Source of the DNA: Numida meleagris
Lineage: Eukaryota > Chordata > Aves > Galliformes > Numididae
Direction: 5' to 3'
DNA: 64,000 nucleotides
Assembly: GCF_002078875.1 (NCBI RefSeq)
Contig: NC_034409.1
Location: forward strand, 11,503,399 to 11,567,398
Positions 60,061 to 64,000 of the stretch are shown piece after piece. The notes under the pieces are model-generated. The model did no database searches. It was given only the letters and a program-made list of their open reading frames with translations, and was not told where the DNA came from. The position numbers and the translations under genes were made by a program. Positions within the stretch are counted from its first letter, which is position 1. Each line of letters begins with the position of its first letter.

Positions 60061-61116
60061 AAATTATGTTTAAATAATAAGAGATAAGCGCAGCAGTGCT
60101 GGGTGGGCAGTCAGTGCTGCATACAAATTCAGACCAATATTACTAAGATGATCATAGTTTTAAAAATAAATTTCCTGAAATTTAGTCACCTGACCATCAG
60201 TTTCAATAAGTTCAGTAAACATTTGCTGTTTTGCCATCAACTAATATCTGTTTAATTAAGGCAAGTAAAGTATTTATCAAAACAGCTCATCTAGACTTAG
60301 AAGTCTTTTTTGTATGCAAATTCATGCAAGTCAACCCATTTAAATTTGATAAATAAGAGTTGCAGAGTCAAGCTCTCTGTTTTCTGTTGCCCTTTTTTTT
60401 GCTTTAAACTGTAAGCTGTTTTATCACACCGTGAGAGAGAAATCAGAAAATCTAAGCCAAAATCTCTTGGGATTGCCTTAAACTGCTTATGTCAATTGTT
60501 TTGCATAAACCTGGTATACTTAATTCTTATTCAGCATTAAATACTGTTTAAATTCCTAGAGGAAAACTTAGAGGGAACTATGGGAGTTGTTGAATAGTGA
60601 CTGTCTTTTTCCTAGTTACTGGATTTAAATTGAAGCACTTTGAAATTTCATTATGCTCCACTCCTTTAAGCACTAGAAAAACATGATAGCCATGGCTGCC
60701 ATAGCACAGCTATGCTCGTTTCACAAAATATGCCATGAAGCACTCTCAATAATTGCTTTCTTTACATTCATATTGAAAATTAATTTACAGCTGTCAAAAG
60801 AATTGATACAATCATCCAAACAAATACCACAACTCGTAAATTAGAATTTTTTCAGTTAGTGATTTGAAAAAATGATTTCACAGTTAGGATTCACTCATGC
60901 AATTACATGATGGCCTGTCAAACCACCTGCTTTTAACGATGGTCATTAAAATGTGGAGTTATATCACATGTGTCTCAGTGAAGTACGTTCCCTCGTGTTT
61001 TCATTTTAGCCTGTCGGTTTCCACGATGTGTGGCAGAGATGTTTGCTACCTTCTGCATAGTTAGAAGCAATGACTGATGGGTCTTATTTCTTCAAGGGCA
61101 TTTTTAATACTTTCAG
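60061..61116. other. AT-rich sequence, possible conserved non-coding element
   Basis: No gene recognised. The piece from about 60070 to 60380 is dense in words bound by developmental factors (a paired octamer, TTAATTAAGG, TGACCATCAG), and the 60780-60960 piece has CAGCTG and CACCTGC E-boxes near TGTCAAA words. This is by-eye reading only. Confidence 0.3.
60314..60331 (+). promoter_or_regulatory. Paired octamer (POU) motif
   Basis: ATGCAAAT at 60314-60321 and ATGCAAGT at 60324-60331 lie 10 bases apart start to start, one helical turn, in the same direction. ATGCAAAT is the canonical octamer bound by POU factors; the second has one change. Confidence 0.4.
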
Positions 61117-61209
61117 GCTGAACTTTTAGTTCCTGCCCTTTGGGCTGCCATTACACAGTGATTGCTAGGACTGAAGTCTTGCTGGTGATCTTTGCGATTT
61201 GTCCCTAAG
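61117..61209 (+). other. Candidate non-coding exon
   Basis: An acceptor (TTTTTAATACTTTCAG, AG at 61115-61116) and a strong donor (CTAAG|GTAAGTG, GT at 61210-61211) bound 93 bases. All three frames contain a stop, so it could only be a UTR or lncRNA exon. No transcript evidence is available. Confidence 0.18.
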
Positions 61210-61804
61210 GTAAGTGTAATTTTGCAGAAGTGTATCACACAAGCAATTTTCACTTGTTTTTTTTAATCATACACTTTAATCTTGACTGTGAATAATTAAG
61301 TGCAGGATGTCAGACTAGATTTCCGTTTAAAAGGTGTGCCCAGTAATCGTGCTGATCTCAGATGATAAAAAAGATTAATCACTGTACTCATCCTGGGCTG
61401 CTGTTGGATTCCGCTAGAAGGAACAGCAAAAATGTGCAGTAATTAATTGCTCTGTATGTATTCCACTGCTAGCTCTCTTCCTCCTTTTAATACATTTGAG
61501 TGCTATTATCTTTTCTGAAGTCTTTATGAACTCTTGTGAATAATAAGCACTTTTGAAAAATTACTTAACAAATATAATCTGTGGCACTTAAATCCATTAT
61601 AGTCTTTTTCTACCCAGGTTGTCCGTAATGAATAAATCACACAGGAAAGAGACAAAAAAAAAAAAAAAAAAGACTGTCAGTCTCTTTTCTCTACAGTGGG
61701 TGTGATATATGTGGTAGCAGATGGGTACCATTTTGCCTGGGAATTTATATGCATAAGCAAATTTTAATGTTGAAAATATCCATAGTGCTTTAGTGTGCCA
61801 TTTT
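61210..61804. other. AT-rich sequence without a recognised gene
   Basis: Contains an A18 run at 61654-61671 inside an 8-bp inverted repeat (AAAGAGAC at 61646-61653 and GTCTCTTT at 61680-61687). Nothing else recognised. Confidence 0.5.
61654..61671. repeat. A18 homopolymer
   Basis: Eighteen A, enclosed by AAAGAGAC and GTCTCTTT. Confidence 0.85.
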
Positions 61805-62249
61805 ATGGGTGGTAAAACAAGTCTTGCATCCCTGTATTCTTCCCAGGCTCCCCATCCCTGCTTCCACTGCTTTTATTTACCTTCTTCTCCCTCAGCCTGA
61901 CCAGCAGGTCCTTGCTCAGCCATGCTGGTTTCCTGCCTTGTCTGCCTGATTTCTTATGCTGGGGGATGGAGAACGCTTGTACCCTCAGAAAGGTGTCCTT
62001 AAATACCTGCCAGCTCTGTTCTGTTCCTGTGTCTCTATGGACAGTTTCCCAGGTGATCCCATCCAATAATTCCTTAAACAGCTGAAGTTTGCTTTCCTGA
62101 AGTTCAGACTCCTCTCTTGCCAGGCCCATATTCCTTGGGATCATTGACCAGGAATATGGTCCTTGGGAACTCGACCAGGGCATGGTTACTGCAGCCCAGA
62201 GTGCCTCCAGTCTTAACCTTTTTAATCATCTCTTCCTCACTGGTGGTGG
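61805..62249 (-). mobile_element. CR1 internal fragment (end of endonuclease, linker)
   Basis: Read on the minus strand this covers the part of CR1 ORF2 between the endonuclease and the reverse transcriptase. It starts with GCSNHALVEF (the SNH at 62190-62182), which corresponds to the conserved SDH motif of APE-type endonucleases with the catalytic Asp changed to Asn. It then passes through QLFKELLDGITWE and SWQVFKDTFLRVQAF to KPAWLSKDLLVRLREKK, typical of the CR1 linker. The usual 3' half of CR1 is missing, so this is an internal remnant. The EN motif and the linker fall in different frames or are separated by small indels. Its plus-strand right end is the insertion point of LTR C. Confidence 0.88.
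62245..62249. repeat. Target-site duplication, left copy (LTR C)
   Basis: GGTGG, identical to 62772-62776 on the other side of LTR C. Confidence 0.85.
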
Positions 62250-62771
62250 TGTCAACGGTTTACGGGCGTTCGGCCCGATTCCGTGACAAAGGGGACGGGG
62301 GACCCACGGGCCCACGTGCCGGGAAAAGGGGAAAAGGGTAGTGAGATGGCCCTGTGAGCAAAGAACAGCGGCAACAATCTGAGGAGAAACAAACTAATTT
62401 ACTAAATAAAATATCAGAATGCAAAACAACATACTATAATACAATATAATTACAATTTAAGCTGGTAAATCCAATACAGAGAGAGAGAATGTCCCAAAAT
62501 CAAGGTAGGCCTTACTCTACTACCGACGATAAGACGGCTGGAGAGCGAGGTGCTGCCAAGACGAGAGACGGTGGAAAAAAGGGACGAGGTCTCGTGATCT
62601 GCAAGTTTTTATACTGCAAGCTTTTATCTTTTCCCTCCGGCTGGAAATGGTAACATAGGAGCAAAGTACCGTGGGGACTGTAGTAGTCCTTCTCTTCTGA
62701 GAACCAGGTATATCCACTACATGACGTTATGATGTGGAATACCAATAACCGAAAATCACAAAACCATGACA
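62250..62771 (-). mobile_element. LTR C: complete solo LTR, ERVL-like, 522 bp
   Basis: Read on the minus strand it starts TGTCATGGTTTTGTGATTTT and ends CCGTTGACA, with the 5-base inverted ends TGTCA/TGACA and a perfect 5-bp target duplication GGTGG. It has a TATA box (TATAAAAA, 62613-62606) about 160 bases in, a CRE-like half site (TAACGTCATG, near 62729-62720), a degenerate ZNF143-like site (62684-62669) and a variant poly(A) signal AGTAAA (62403-62398). Its last 90 bases are GC-rich with CpG. No internal viral sequence is left. It is close to LTR A in the first 200 bases apart from a 70-base gap. Clean ends and intact signals suggest a fairly young insertion. Confidence 0.9.
62606..62613 (-). 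promoter_or_regulatory. TATA box of LTR C
   Basis: TATAAAAA on the minus strand, about 160 bases from the LTR start, in the position expected for the U3 promoter. Confidence 0.65.
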
Positions 62772-62776
62772 GGTGG
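62772..62776. repeat. Target-site duplication, right copy (LTR C)
   Basis: GGTGG, directly after the LTR end. See the left copy. Confidence 0.85.
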
Positions 62777-63616
62777 GTGACTGAGAGCCTGCGTGTGTAC
62801 AGGCTGCATTGCATTACAAAAGCCTTGGCTCTGAGCTGGCAGATAGGGGGAAGAGACACACGTGTCTCAGTGACCTTCTGAGGTTCTCAGGATTTGTGTT
62901 GGGTAATTCTTCCTCATCCTTAGGGCACTGCTCATGCATTTTGCATTTCTTGGTATTGGTGTGCCACTCTTTAAACTGCTCTGTTAATAATGAAGTAGAG
63001 TCCTTTGGTCTTAGTCCAAATATTTTTATTCATGAATGCATATAGTATTGTTATTTATTAATTATTATAGTGTGGCAGATAAGCCCTAACCAAAATTACA
63101 GCCCTATTATGCTAGGCAGTGATGCATTACAGAAACAGAATGTTGTTCTGCCGAATAGTTTTATAGTTCTTGCTTTTCTGTTTTATAGAAGGGAGTTAAA
63201 GGCACAGCGTTAAGATATATCTTTTCTTATGTTACACAGGAAGACTGTGGCAGAATCTGGAAGATCTTATTTATCTTAGTCCACTTCCTTAAAGAGAACA
63301 GCATTTTCCTTCCTTGCAGCAGTTCATAATATTTACTTAAAGTATAGCTAAGCTTTCTCCCATAGTTGGTAAGAAATGCTATTAAACTGTAGTTCAATAA
63401 TGCCATAAATCTAAAACAATTAACATATATTCACTAGAGCAAAGACTTTGTGGTTTTAATATTTGAGCGGTATAAAGACTATTTGATTTAAAGCAAATAT
63501 GTGTCTGTGCATGTTATATGCAAATATTGTATTTGTTTGTGTTTTGCTTTTTCCCTAAAGGAATGAACCAATTACTTCTCTCAAACAGAGCATGACATAT
63601 ACTGAAGTCAATGATT

Positions 63617-63631
63617 AAAAAAAAAAAAAAA
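63617..63631. repeat. A15 homopolymer
   Basis: Fifteen A, followed by GTCAGTTAAATTG. Confidence 0.85.
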
Positions 63632-63921
63632 GTCAGTTAAATTGTGCAGTTATGGTAAAAACAAAACAAAAGTCCTCTGTGAATTCAAGAAATTTGAAAT
63701 TAGAGTGGAGCATTTCAAGAAGAAAATTACGGTAGACATTTTCTGTGCTGTAAATGCTGCAGCAAGCAAGAGTTACATAGATCTTTCTACTCCATTAGGT
63801 TTCATTCACCTTCAAGAATATAGGATTCCCTAAATTCCAAGTGTGGACATACACACCTTCCTGTAGATGTCTGAAAAGCAATGCTGTGGTAGTGCAGGGA
63901 GAGAATCTATGAGAATCTCAG

Positions 63922-63949
63922 AAAAAGAAAAAAGAAAAAAAAAAAAAAA
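63922..63949. repeat. A-rich tract with G interruptions
   Basis: About 28 bases of A with two G interruptions. Confidence 0.85.
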
Positions 63950-64000
63950 GGTTGCTTTTATTTTTAAGAGCACATAAATGCTGTTTCTCAGGCTTTGTAT

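Larger units (their letters stand above)
62777..64000. other. AT-rich sequence without a recognised gene
   Basis: No gene recognised. It is not clear that CR1 sequence resumes right of LTR C. A-rich runs lie at 63617-63631 and 63922-63949. Confidence 0.5.

Noticed and set aside
1..64000. CRISPR array, operons, phage or toxin systems
   Set aside because: The repeat content is avian CR1 and LTR; no regularly spaced direct repeats or tightly packed long ORFs occur anywhere in the window.

Overview
This window looks like a non-coding stretch of a bird genome. The evidence is ten CR1 LINE fragments, several of which end in the avian CR1 terminal octamer (variants of ATTCTATG), three short retroviral LTRs of one broad design, an AT-rich background, and no SINE or L1 repeats that I could recognise. 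The dense CR1 plus ERVL-like solo LTRs fit a galliform-like bird, but the species cannot be fixed from the sequence alone. I see no bacterial or plasmid features, no CRISPR array and no operon structure. Most open frames here are short chance ORFs of the length expected in about 64 kb of AT-rich DNA.

Layout. 1-5.8 kb: AT-rich sequence with two splice-bounded candidate exons, one on the minus strand (2659-2941) and one on the plus strand (4258-4349) that would encode a start codon plus a signal-peptide-like segment. 5.8-7.3 kb: the longest CR1 copy, covering most of the reverse transcriptase, broken by stops and a frameshift. 7.3-17.9 kb: no gene recognised, simple repeats only. 17.9-18.6 kb: an LTR (A) followed by an old CR1 tail with a perfect hairpin. 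22.6-24.9 kb: three CR1 tails, two of them back to back. 31.3-32.9 kb: a CR1 tail and an ancient CR1/L3-like remnant. 36.6-37.2 kb: a GC-rich block open in several frames on both strands, unassigned. 41.2-41.4 kb: a GC-rich degenerate minisatellite. 42.4-43.5 kb: a solo LTR (B) with a perfect 5-bp target duplication, then a CR1 tail. 55.5-56.1 kb: a 630-bp CR1 fragment. 60.0-61.4 kb: AT-rich sequence with a paired octamer motif and a candidate non-coding exon. 61.8-62.8 kb: an internal CR1 fragment interrupted or bounded by a complete solo LTR (C) with a perfect 5-bp target duplication.

The window therefore reads as an intron or gene desert. If the candidate exons are real they belong to one or more genes extending outside it. 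The clearest biology is repeat biology: a family of ERVL-like LTRs carrying ZNF143/THAP11-like sites, and a layered record of CR1 insertions. I did not find a convincing new multi-gene system.
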